From: Halomarinibacterium sp041392125
GTDB taxonomy: Bacteria > Bacteroidota > Bacteroidia > Flavobacteriales > Flavobacteriaceae
Assembly: GCA_041392125.1 (NCBI GenBank)
Contig: JAWKMR010000007.1
Location: 124,001 to 188,000, forward strand
Reading direction: 5' to 3'
DNA length: 64,000 bases
Made by a program: the position numbers and the translations under genes. This document shows, piece after piece, positions 27,443 to 34,635 of this stretch. Numbering within the stretch: the stretch's first letter is position 1; each line of letters starts with the position of its first letter. The notes below the pieces were generated by a model. That model made no database searches. It saw only the letters and a program-made list of their open reading frames with translations, and was not told the DNA's origin.

Positions 27443-28532
27443 GGATTACAAAGCTTCCTTGACAAATTTGTACTTCATAGGCCGTTTTAGCCCCTGCTTC
27501 CAAAAAGGCATTGATAATAGCCTTCTTTTTTTCTTCCGAAGCCAATACCACAGCACACCCACCCCCGCCGGAACCTACAATTTTTCCGCCAAAAGCCCCT
27601 GCTTGTATAGCAGCTTTAAGCATGGTATCTATTTGTGGATGCGAAACTCCTAATAGATCCATTAAAACGTTGTGATGTTGTGTCATGAGTTGCCCCAGTT
27701 TTTCGGCATTTGGTTTCAGTTGTTTGAATTCAGCAAGTGCGGTTTGCGTGATATAATGGTTGGTCACTGCGGCTTCAAAATAGGGAAACAATTCTGGTCC
27801 TACAATGTTTTGAAAGGATGAAATATTAGAGTTTCTTGCTTTATGAATATCAAAGTCAGAATCCGCATTCATCACCTTTTCGATGGCTTTTTCTGCCCCT
27901 TTTCGTGTATTTTTTAGAGTCCCTATGGTTTCTTTTCGTATGCCCGATTCCGCAAGTATGAGTCCGTTTATTGGAATTCCCAATTTTTGATATTGTGTTT
28001 TTTCTCCGGTTTCCAAAAAAATGGTTTCGCCAATAGCGATTGTATATTGATCCATTTTCCCTCCGGGAGAATGGTGCTCTATTACTTCAGCTTCATACGC
28101 TAGTTTCCCAATAAATTCGGGGGTAATCTTTTCTGAAGTTCCAAAAGCATTCAGCAAAAAGTGTATCCAACCCACCGTCAATGCCGAAGAGCTGGAAACT
28201 CCCGCATTTATAGGAATTGTGCTTGTAATGGTGATCGTGAATCCTTCCAAAGGAATACAGTTGTATCTTTTGGCGACTCGTAATCCTGCTATAAAAAAAT
28301 CGATGGGTTCATTTGTTTTCCAAAGCGCATCATCCAAGGGAATAATGCGTTTTTCACCCAAATCGGGTACTATAATTTCAAAATAATCAGTTCCATTTTT
28401 ATGCCCTTCAAAAGTCATATATCTATTAATAGCACAGGCAATAATAGGAAGCCCCAAATAATCTTGATGATCGCCAAAAAGACATATACGGGCAGGGGTT
28501 TTAATTAAAATATGCTTCGGAAGGCTTTGCAC
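27432..28532 (-). CDS. GHMP-family sugar kinase (galactokinase-like)
   Basis: GHMP kinases transfer phosphate from ATP to small metabolites. The three family motifs are present: N-terminal KTPARICLFGDHQDYLG (galactokinase-like substrate region), the ATP loop GVSSSSALTVGW and the C-terminal GSGGGGCAVVL. I choose GTG 28532, 2 bp after the stop of the upstream oxidoreductase; an ATG at 28580 would overlap that gene by 46 bp and add 16 residues that match nothing. The substrate is probably a hexose or N-acetylhexosamine, inferred from the neighbours: a GH109-like enzyme upstream and a nucleotidyltransferase downstream. Confidence 0.82.
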   Translation of the reverse strand: MQSLPKHILIKTPARICLFGDHQDYLGLPIIACAINRYMTFEGHKNGTDYFEIIVPDLGEKRIIPLDDALWKTNEPIDFFIAGLRVAKRYNCIPLEGFTITITSTIPINAGVSSSSALTVGWIHFLLNAFGTSEKITPEFIGKLAYEAEVIEHHSPGGKMDQYTIAIGETIFLETGEKTQYQKLGIPINGLILAESGIRKETIGTLKNTRKGAEKAIEKVMNADSDFDIHKARNSNISSFQNIVGPELFPYFEAAVTNHYITQTALAEFKQLKPNAEKLGQLMTQHHNVLMDLLGVSHPQIDTMLKAAIQAGAFGGKIVGSGGGGCAVVLASEEKKKAIINAFLEAGAKTAYEVQICQGSFVIHEV

Positions 28533-28534
28533 GC

Positions 28535-29896
28535 TTAGTATGAATCTTTCATCCAGTTGTAAGGCATTCTTTTTACCCAATTTCCTCTGGTAAAATCCGG
28601 GAAATCTTGTACTTCTCCTCCGTTGGCAATCGATACTTCAGAAAGTGGTGTAATAGAACTCCATGCTGCTGCATCGTAGGCATCTAAGGGAGGCGCTATA
28701 TTTTTCTTTGCGCTTTCCACAAAGGCTTGTAGTACAAAAAAGTCCATCCCGCCATGGCCGGAACCTTCTGCGGTTGCGGCGTATTTCTTCCAAAGTGGGT
28801 GGTCGTATTGTTCAAGCCACTTGGTGGCTTCATCCCATTGGTGCGGTTTTTCGGTTTTGTCTTCAATATACATTCGATTACCATCTACTTCCCAGATGCC
28901 TTCGCTCCCTTGTACCCGAAAACCAAGTGAGTAGGGTCGGGGGGAGTTGCAATCATGAGTTACGATAATGGTTTCGCCGTTATAGGTTTCAATCATCGAA
29001 GTAATCACGTCTCCTTGTTTAAACTTTAGCTTCGCATTGGGATGATTTTCGCCTCCTACTTTTACAATATAGTTATGCAAACCGACCCCTTTGGAGGCCA
29101 TAGACGAAATACGCACAAACCGATTGCCTCGATTAATATTACTCATTACAGCAATAGGACCTACCCCATGGGTAGGATACACATCGGCATTTCGAAGCAG
29201 GGAATGCTGGGTACGCCAAGCCGATTCTGAAATCCCTTTTTCGCCAAATTCTGCCCCTTTTCCATAAGCCGTTTTCCCATCGTTAAATTTTACAAAGCGC
29301 AAATCGTGTTGATACCCACAGCGAAAATGAACTAATTCTCCAAATAGATTTTGCTTTACCATATTCAATACAGCCATAATATCCCGTCGATAGCATACAT
29401 TTTCTAAAATCATGAGATGACTCCCGGTGGCTTCATGGGTATTGACCAAATCCCAACATTCTTCCATGGTATTGGCAGCCGAAACTTCCAAACCCGTATA
29501 TTTTCCGGCTTTCATGGCATCTACCGCCATACGTGTATGCCAGAGCCAAGGGGTGGAGATAATAACAGCGTCTATGTTTTCCTGCTGAAGAAGATTTCGG
29601 TAATCGTATTCATTTTTCCCAAATACGTTGGGTTTGGGCTTTCCTGCCTTTGAAATAAGATCTAAGGCAATGGTATTTCTTCGTTCGTCAATATCACAAA
29701 TAGCGGTGATATTACAATCGTTTCGATACAAAATGTTTTGCAAGTGATTGGTGCCTCGTAATCCTACCCCAATAAGGGCTATGTTAAGTATAGATTCGGA
29801 ACTGGTAAATGGGTTTGCAAAAGTAAGTTGGGGAGCAAGGGTAATGCCTGCTCCGGCAATTGCCGATTTTTTAACGAAATCTCTTCGGGTGCTCAT
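28535..29896 (-). CDS. Gfo/Idh/MocA-fold protein, GH109-like (alpha-N-acetylgalactosaminidase type), Tat signal
   Basis: This is a 453-residue protein. The N-terminus STRRDFVKKSAIAGAGIT is a twin-arginine (Tat) signal, so it is exported folded. A Rossmann domain with IALIGVGLRGTNHL (about 38-51) binds NAD. The central part carries WRTQHSLLRNADVYPTHGVG and the C-terminal part GSGHGGMDFFVLQAF, both characteristic of glycoside hydrolase family 109. That family uses tightly bound NAD to cleave alpha-N-acetylgalactosamine from glycans. The enzyme class is assigned from these motifs; the natural glycan is unknown. It is first in a three-gene minus-strand operon with a kinase and a nucleotidyltransferase. 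Confidence 0.82.
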   Translation of the reverse strand: MSTRRDFVKKSAIAGAGITLAPQLTFANPFTSSESILNIALIGVGLRGTNHLQNILYRNDCNITAICDIDERRNTIALDLISKAGKPKPNVFGKNEYDYRNLLQQENIDAVIISTPWLWHTRMAVDAMKAGKYTGLEVSAANTMEECWDLVNTHEATGSHLMILENVCYRRDIMAVLNMVKQNLFGELVHFRCGYQHDLRFVKFNDGKTAYGKGAEFGEKGISESAWRTQHSLLRNADVYPTHGVGPIAVMSNINRGNRFVRISSMASKGVGLHNYIVKVGGENHPNAKLKFKQGDVITSMIETYNGETIIVTHDCNSPRPYSLGFRVQGSEGIWEVDGNRMYIEDKTEKPHQWDEATKWLEQYDHPLWKKYAATAEGSGHGGMDFFVLQAFVESAKKNIAPPLDAYDAAAWSSITPLSEVSIANGGEVQDFPDFTRGNWVKRMPYNWMKDSY

Positions 29897-30011
29897 CGTT
29901 TTTGGTTTTGTATAAAAATACTATTTTTTAGGTTTTTCAATTACTGAAAAACACATTTTTGTAAGTAAGTATTTTTTAGAACGACCATGCTTTTGTACTA
30001 ACAACGTTACT

Positions 30012-30680
30012 ATGGATACTTTCTGGTTTTTTGAAGATGTGAACTTGTTCAATATGCTTTGTCCACATAAGTTTAAAGAATACAAAGAACACCACGAATT
30101 TCATCAATATAGAAAACAAGATTATATCTATTTTGAAGAAGACCAATCCAATAAAGTATTTCTTATTGAAAAAGGAAAAGTAAAGATTGGTTACTATACA
30201 GAAGAGGGTGAAGAAGTGGTAAAAGCCATTTTAAAGAAAGGAGAGTTGTTTGGTGAAAAAGCCATTTTGGGCGAAGTAAAAAGGGATGAATTTGCCATTT
30301 CAATAGATAACCAAACATCCATTTGCCCGGTAGGAGTAGATACCATGCACGATTTGATGCGCGATAATAGATCCTTTAGTTTTCGGATTTATAAACTCAT
30401 AGGCTTCCGAATTAAAAAATTAGAGCGACGCTTAGAGCTCATCATGTTTAAAGACGCCAAAACCCGGGTAGAGGAATTTTTAAAAGAATTAGCCAAAGAT
30501 TACGGCTATTGTTGCCCCAAAACAGGAGAAACGGTCGTTAAACACCCCTACACTCAAAAAGAAATTGCTTCCCTTATTGGGACTTCCCGTCCCACCTTTA
30601 ATACCATTATGAATCAATTTAAGGAGGAAAACAAAATCGATTTTCAGCGAAATGAGATTCGGTTAAAATTTTCTGCCTAA
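30012..30680 (+). CDS. Crp/Fnr-family transcriptional regulator
   Basis: This 222-residue regulator has an N-terminal cyclic-nucleotide-binding-like beta-roll (about 15-125, with FLIEKGKVKIGYYTEEGEEVVKAILKKGELFGE). A long dimer helix follows, then a winged helix whose recognition region is YTQKEIASLIGTSRPTFNTIMNQF (about 182-205). The Arg needed for cAMP binding is not evident, and no N-terminal FeS Cys cluster is seen, so the signal is unknown. Two palindromes lie just past its stop, upstream of the next gene's promoter, and are candidate operators. Confidence 0.88.
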   Translation: MDTFWFFEDVNLFNMLCPHKFKEYKEHHEFHQYRKQDYIYFEEDQSNKVFLIEKGKVKIGYYTEEGEEVVKAILKKGELFGEKAILGEVKRDEFAISIDNQTSICPVGVDTMHDLMRDNRSFSFRIYKLIGFRIKKLERRLELIMFKDAKTRVEEFLKELAKDYGYCCPKTGETVVKHPYTQKEIASLIGTSRPTFNTIMNQFKEENKIDFQRNEIRLKFSA

Positions 30681-30725
30681 TGTTAGCTGCCTAACATTTC
30701 ATGAAATGCACGCGATTTAATTTTG
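30679..30725 (+). promoter_or_regulatory. Two adjacent palindromes and a -7 box
   Basis: AATGTTAGCTGCCTAACATT (30679-30698, 8-bp arms, 4-base spacer) is immediately followed, sharing four bases, by CATTTCATGAAATG (30695-30708, fully palindromic). The -7 box TAATTTTG is at 30718-30725. The palindromes cover the expected -33 region of the lipoprotein promoter, which is how operators for a dimeric regulator are commonly placed. Confidence 0.6.
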
Positions 30726-30748
30726 ACGAAACTTAAAATTAAATCCAT

Positions 30749-31624
30749 ATGAAAAAGATGTTTATTGGGGTACTTTCCCTGGCAATGAGTACTATTTCCT
30801 GTACCAACAATGATGACACTAACAATCCTAATCCCTTAGGAAATTTAGTTTTGAATCTAAACGGATTAGAACCTTTAGGAACCGACTTTGTGTATGAAGG
30901 TTGGATTATTGTGAATGGAACTCCTATTTCCACCGGGACCTTTAGTAGTGTTGCTTTTCCACAAACTTTTGAAATGAATGCCCAAATGCTCTCGGAAGCC
31001 ACCATGTTTGTGCTGTCTATTGAGCCTTCCAACGATCCCGACCCGGCTCCTTCGGCTACCAAGATTTTAGCAGGTTCTTTTAGCGGAAGCAATGCTGAAA
31101 TTTCTTCAAGTACTATAGTTGGGGATTTTTCATCCAGTTCGGGAAGCTATATTTTGGCCACTCCTACCGATACGGACGACACCAATGAAGAAAGTGGTGT
31201 ATGGTTTTTAGATAATTCCAGCGGAAGCATGGTAAACGGATTAAATCTCCCTGTGCTATCGGAAGGCTGGAAATATGAAGGTTGGGCAGTGATGAATGGG
31301 ATGCCAATTAGTACCGGAACCTTTACCAATGTCTCCGGATTTGATGATAATGCAACTTCTTCTCCCTTCAAAGGAGATGCAGGAAATGGTCCGGCTTTTC
31401 CGGGAGAAGATTATTTGCAAAATGCCCCTACTGGACTAACTTTTCCAACCGATTTACGGGGGGCAACCATTGTTATTTCCGTGGAACCGGATCCTGATAA
31501 CGACCCTGCCCCTTTTACTTTTAAACCCTTAGCGCATGTTGTTCCTGCCAATGCCACAGTTCATGCAGTAATTGCAATGGGGAATGGTCCATTGCAGGAA
31601 CTTTCAGGGAGTGTTAGCCGATAA
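30749..31624 (+). CDS. Lipoprotein with two tandem copies of an anti-sigma-like domain
   Basis: This 291-residue lipoprotein has lipobox TISC (Cys near 18). The body is an internal duplication. Each half contains a YEGW strand followed by a near-identical G-x-PISTGTF hairpin (about residues 50-68 and 171-190) and ends in an SIEPSNDPDPAPSAT / SVEPDPDNDPAPFTF strand. This strand order resembles the periplasmic C-terminal domain of RskA-type anti-sigma factors, but the membrane helix and sigma-binding domain are absent. It is probably controlled by the Crp/Fnr-like protein encoded just upstream. Function is unknown. Confidence 0.75.
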   Translation: MKKMFIGVLSLAMSTISCTNNDDTNNPNPLGNLVLNLNGLEPLGTDFVYEGWIIVNGTPISTGTFSSVAFPQTFEMNAQMLSEATMFVLSIEPSNDPDPAPSATKILAGSFSGSNAEISSSTIVGDFSSSSGSYILATPTDTDDTNEESGVWFLDNSSGSMVNGLNLPVLSEGWKYEGWAVMNGMPISTGTFTNVSGFDDNATSSPFKGDAGNGPAFPGEDYLQNAPTGLTFPTDLRGATIVISVEPDPDNDPAPFTFKPLAHVVPANATVHAVIAMGNGPLQELSGSVSR

Positions 31625-31682
31625 GCTTGTTTGATTGTTTGGTTTTAAGCGGGAAATAGGTATCTTGTTTCCCGCTTTTAGT

Positions 31683-32246
31683 ATGAAACATTTTTTCAAA
31701 AAACATAAAGGAAATATTCTCCTGCTCCTTTTTATTTTGCTGTTGGTGATACCGCAAACCGGAATACCTATTAAAGTGTTTCTCAATCGGCTAATTGCTT
31801 TCAGTCCTTCAGAAATCTCTCCCAAAGAACGAGAGCATATCAATAACTATCATTGGCAATTGATGGAGTTAGAAGGAGATATCATTAACTTTCAAAAATC
31901 GAAAGGAAACGTAGCGTTGGTCAATGTATGGGCCACTTGGTGCCCTCCATGCATTGCCGAATTACCCTCTATGCAAAATCTGTACGATGCCTACGGAAAT
32001 CAAGTAGATTTTTATTTCGTATCATTGGAAAGTCCGGAGACCCTGCAGCATTTTCTTCAGAAGAAAAAGTATCATATTCCTGTCTATATCCCAAAGGAAC
32101 CTTTTCCGGAAAGCCTAAAAACGACTTCTTTCCCCACCACCTACTTGATTTCAAAAACAGGTGCCCTGGTTGTCGATAAAACGGGTGCCGCCGATTGGGA
32201 TAGCGAAAAAACCAAAGCGATTATTGAAAAACTTTTAGCGGAATAG
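31683..32246 (+). CDS. TlpA-like membrane-anchored thioredoxin
   Basis: This 187-residue protein has an N-terminal transmembrane anchor (about 10-30, ILLLLFILLLVIPQTGI) and a periplasmic thioredoxin fold with active site WATWCPPCIAELP (CPPC) and the cis-proline region TSFPTTYLI. I start at ATG 31683; the longer frame from 31635 begins in the intergenic region. CPPC is typical of TlpA/ResA-type reductants that keep cysteines of apocytochromes or metalloproteins reduced. It is 12 bp upstream of the DUF6495 gene, which nevertheless has its own promoter. Confidence 0.87.
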   Translation: MKHFFKKHKGNILLLLFILLLVIPQTGIPIKVFLNRLIAFSPSEISPKEREHINNYHWQLMELEGDIINFQKSKGNVALVNVWATWCPPCIAELPSMQNLYDAYGNQVDFYFVSLESPETLQHFLQKKKYHIPVYIPKEPFPESLKTTSFPTTYLISKTGALVVDKTGAADWDSEKTKAIIEKLLAE

Positions 32247-32254
32247 TACTTTTG
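32247..32254 (+). promoter_or_regulatory. -7 box 4 bp before the DUF6495 start codon
   Basis: TACTTTTG matches TAnnTTTG and ends 4 bp before ATG 32259, which implies a leaderless transcript. Confidence 0.55.
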
Positions 32255-32258
32255 TGGT

Positions 32259-32732
32259 ATGAAGTACCAAATGCTTACTAAAGAACAGCTGGAAGAACTA
32301 CACCCGGAATTTATCAATTTTTTAGCCACACAATCTATTGATAAAACCGAGTGGGATGCCATTAAAAAGAACCAACCTCAAGTGGCTCAACAAGAGCTGG
32401 AAGTGTTTAGCGATTTGGTATGGGAAGGAGTGTTAAGCAAGGTCCAATATCTCGAAAATCATTCCCCACAACAGTTGTTTTTATTTAAAATAGGGGTTAC
32501 AGAAATGCAGCTCATAATGGTTAAGCTGCAACATACTACAATCAATCTTACTACTGTTGAAGGAATGTTATGGCTGGAACAAAACCTACATTCTGAAAGT
32601 GTGGAATTATTTACTTCCCAAAAAATGCTTTCCGAAGATAAAAATATAGACATTTTTAGTTTAATCCAGCAGGGGGCAGTCATTACCAAAGGGGAGTTGT
32701 ATGAGGCTGTTTCTATGGTTGTTAATGGGTGA
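32259..32732 (+). CDS. DUF6495-family conserved protein
   Basis: This 157-residue cytoplasmic protein has no signal peptide. It resembles a family widespread in Flavobacteriia (DUF6495, to the best of my recognition), with MKYQMLTKEQLEELHPEFI at the start, a central YLENHSPQQLFLFKIG and IQQGAVITKGELYEAVSMVV at the end. Function is unknown. Its TGA stop is embedded in the first unit of a 270-bp heptanucleotide satellite. Confidence 0.7.
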   Translation: MKYQMLTKEQLEELHPEFINFLATQSIDKTEWDAIKKNQPQVAQQELEVFSDLVWEGVLSKVQYLENHSPQQLFLFKIGVTEMQLIMVKLQHTTINLTTVEGMLWLEQNLHSESVELFTSQKMLSEDKNIDIFSLIQQGAVITKGELYEAVSMVVNG

Positions 32733-33006
32733 AGGGTGAAAGGTAAAAGGTAAAAGGTAAAAGGTAAAAGGTAAAAGGTGAAAGGTAAAAGGTAAAAGGT
32801 AAAAGGTAAAAGGTAAAAGGTAAAAGGTAAAAGGTAAAAGGTGAAGGGTAAAAGGTGAAGGGTAAAAGGTGAAGGGTAAAAGGTGAAGGGTAAAAGGTGA
32901 AGGGTAAAAGGTGAAGGGTAAAAGGTGAAGGGTAAAAGGTGAAGGGTAAAAGGTGAAGGGTAAAAGGTAAAAGGTAAAAGGTAAAAGGTAAAAGGTAAAA
33001 GGTAAT
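32731..33006 (+). repeat. Heptanucleotide satellite (GGTAAAA / GGTGAAG) starting at the stop codon
   Basis: About 39 tandem 7-bp units. The first and last blocks are mainly GGTAAAA; the middle block alternates GGTAAAA and GGTGAAG, forming a 14-bp higher-order unit. The first unit contains the in-frame TGA that ends the DUF6495 gene. Confidence 0.95.
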
Positions 33007-33007
33007 T

Positions 33008-33107
33008 AATTCTAATAATCTAAAATACTAATAATCCAAAATACTAATAATCCAAAATACTAATAATCTAAAATACTAACAATCCAAAATACTAACAATC
33101 CAAAATA
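33008..33107 (-). repeat. 16-bp tandem repeat next to the ABC permease stop
   Basis: Six imperfect copies of CAAAATACTAATAATC (variants with C/T and TAATA/TAACA). It abuts the 3' end of the minus-strand permease gene, forming with the heptad satellite the whole 380-bp gap between two convergent genes. Confidence 0.9.
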
Positions 33108-33112
33108 CTCAT

Positions 33113-34354
33113 CTACTCGTACCTCAAACTCTCAATAGGGTCTAATTTTGCAGCTTTGCTGGCAGGATAAGATCCTGCAATAATAGCTACGATAAATGAA
33201 ATGATAACTGCTGCAATTAAAGCGGTCCAGGGAAGCGTATATTCAAACTCCACGACCATCGCAAAAATAATTCCGGTAATAATCCCGAGGATGATTCCCA
33301 AAATACAACCAAATTGACCTATCACAATAGTTTCAATAAAAAACTGAGCAGAGATGGTAGAGCGTTTGGCGCCCAAGGCTTTCCGAACGCCAATCTCTCG
33401 GGTTCTATCCGTCACCGAAACCAGCATAATGTTCATAAGCGCTATGGAAGACCCCAAAATAGTAATGATGCTTATAATCCAAGCGGCGGTTTCTAAAAAC
33501 CCCGAAATTTGAGCCATGCGGTTAATGAGGTCGTCACTGCGTTCTATTCCAAAATTGTTTTCTTCAATAGGATTGAGGCGGCGTATGTTTCGGAAGGCAA
33601 CAATAGCAGCATCTTCAGCTCCCTGCATCATCTCCTTATCTGCTACTTTTACACTAATGGAATAATTAATATTAGGCTGGGTAAAAATTCCTCGCGCTAC
33701 CTGAATGGGGATTAAAACATTTAAATCCCGATTGTTACCAAACGAAGATCCTTGTTCTTCCACAACGCCAATCACCTTGAATTTCACCCCGCGAATGCTA
33801 ATGGTTTTATTCAGCGGATTTTCATTTTCGAAGAAATTTTTCAGGAAATCGGAACCAATAATGCATACTTTGTTGTTATTCTGAATATCAAAAAAGTTAA
33901 AATCTCGTCCCAATTGGGTTTTCAATCCCGAATTTTCCAAATAAAACTCATTCACCCCATACACCTGTACATCGGGGTCGGTCTTTTTGTTTTCGTATTT
34001 TACTTCGGCAAGATTGGTTCCTAAAAACGAAACCGAAGTTTGTGTAAACGGATAGTCGTAGGTGTCAATAAACTCACGGATATTATCGTAGCTTATAATG
34101 GGGTTTATTTTTTGCCGTTCGGGACCTCCCTGCTGTTGGGTTTCAAACTCATACCGTTGTAAGTTAAAGGTGTTGGAACCCATAGAAGAAAAATTACCGG
34201 CAATACTATTTTCAAGTGCCTTTACCGCACTTAAAATACCCACCAATGCCCAAATACCGATACCGATAATGATAATGGTAAGAATGGTGCGCAACAATTG
34301 CGATTTAATGGAATCCAACGCGATACGTACATTTTCCCGAAAGAGTTTAAACAT
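33113..34354 (-). CDS. MacB/FtsX-like ABC transporter permease
   Basis: This 413-residue inner-membrane permease has a first transmembrane helix at about 20-45, a large periplasmic MacB-type core (about 50-280, with DPDVQVYGVNEFYLEN), and three C-terminal helices forming the FtsX domain (ISIITILGSSIALMNIMLVS, then RTREIGVRKALGAKRSTI and the last two helices). The REIGVRKALGA loop is diagnostic. It should pair with an ATPase and a membrane-fusion protein, but neither is adjacent, so partners are encoded elsewhere. Export of a peptide or drug, or a lipoprotein-release-like role, is possible. Confidence 0.88.
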   Translation of the reverse strand: MFKLFRENVRIALDSIKSQLLRTILTIIIIGIGIWALVGILSAVKALENSIAGNFSSMGSNTFNLQRYEFETQQQGGPERQKINPIISYDNIREFIDTYDYPFTQTSVSFLGTNLAEVKYENKKTDPDVQVYGVNEFYLENSGLKTQLGRDFNFFDIQNNNKVCIIGSDFLKNFFENENPLNKTISIRGVKFKVIGVVEEQGSSFGNNRDLNVLIPIQVARGIFTQPNINYSISVKVADKEMMQGAEDAAIVAFRNIRRLNPIEENNFGIERSDDLINRMAQISGFLETAAWIISIITILGSSIALMNIMLVSVTDRTREIGVRKALGAKRSTISAQFFIETIVIGQFGCILGIILGIITGIIFAMVVEFEYTLPWTALIAAVIISFIVAIIAGSYPASKAAKLDPIESLRYE

Positions 34355-34465
34355 AGTTGGGTAAGTTGCTGTAGCATTAGACTACAAAGTGTGCATAAAG
34401 TTACAGCTTTTCTACTATTTAGAATTGATGAATTTTTTAAAGTCACAAAGTGAAATTCAATAATT

Positions 34466-34586
34466 CTGAAACTCTGAAACTCTGAAACGCTGAAACTTTG
34501 AAACGCTGAAACTTTGAAACGCTGAAACTTTGAAACGCTGAAACTTTGAAACGCTGAAACTTTGAAACGCTGAAACTTTGAAACTA
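34466..34586 (+). repeat. 16-bp satellite (GAAACTTT + GAAACGCT) in the hisS upstream region
   Basis: Alternating 8-bp units GAAACGCT and GAAACTTT repeat for 120 bp between the divergent permease and hisS genes. The remaining 34355-34465 and 34587-34635 stretches hold AT-rich promoter-like sequence and no gene. Confidence 0.92.
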
Positions 34587-34635
34587 TTTACTTTTCCCGA
34601 TATTTGTACTTCAAAAAGTTTAAAACAAAAGAATC

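Noticed and set aside
32731..33107. CRISPR array
   Set aside because: Units are 7 and 16 bp, directly adjacent with no unique spacers, and no cas genes are present.
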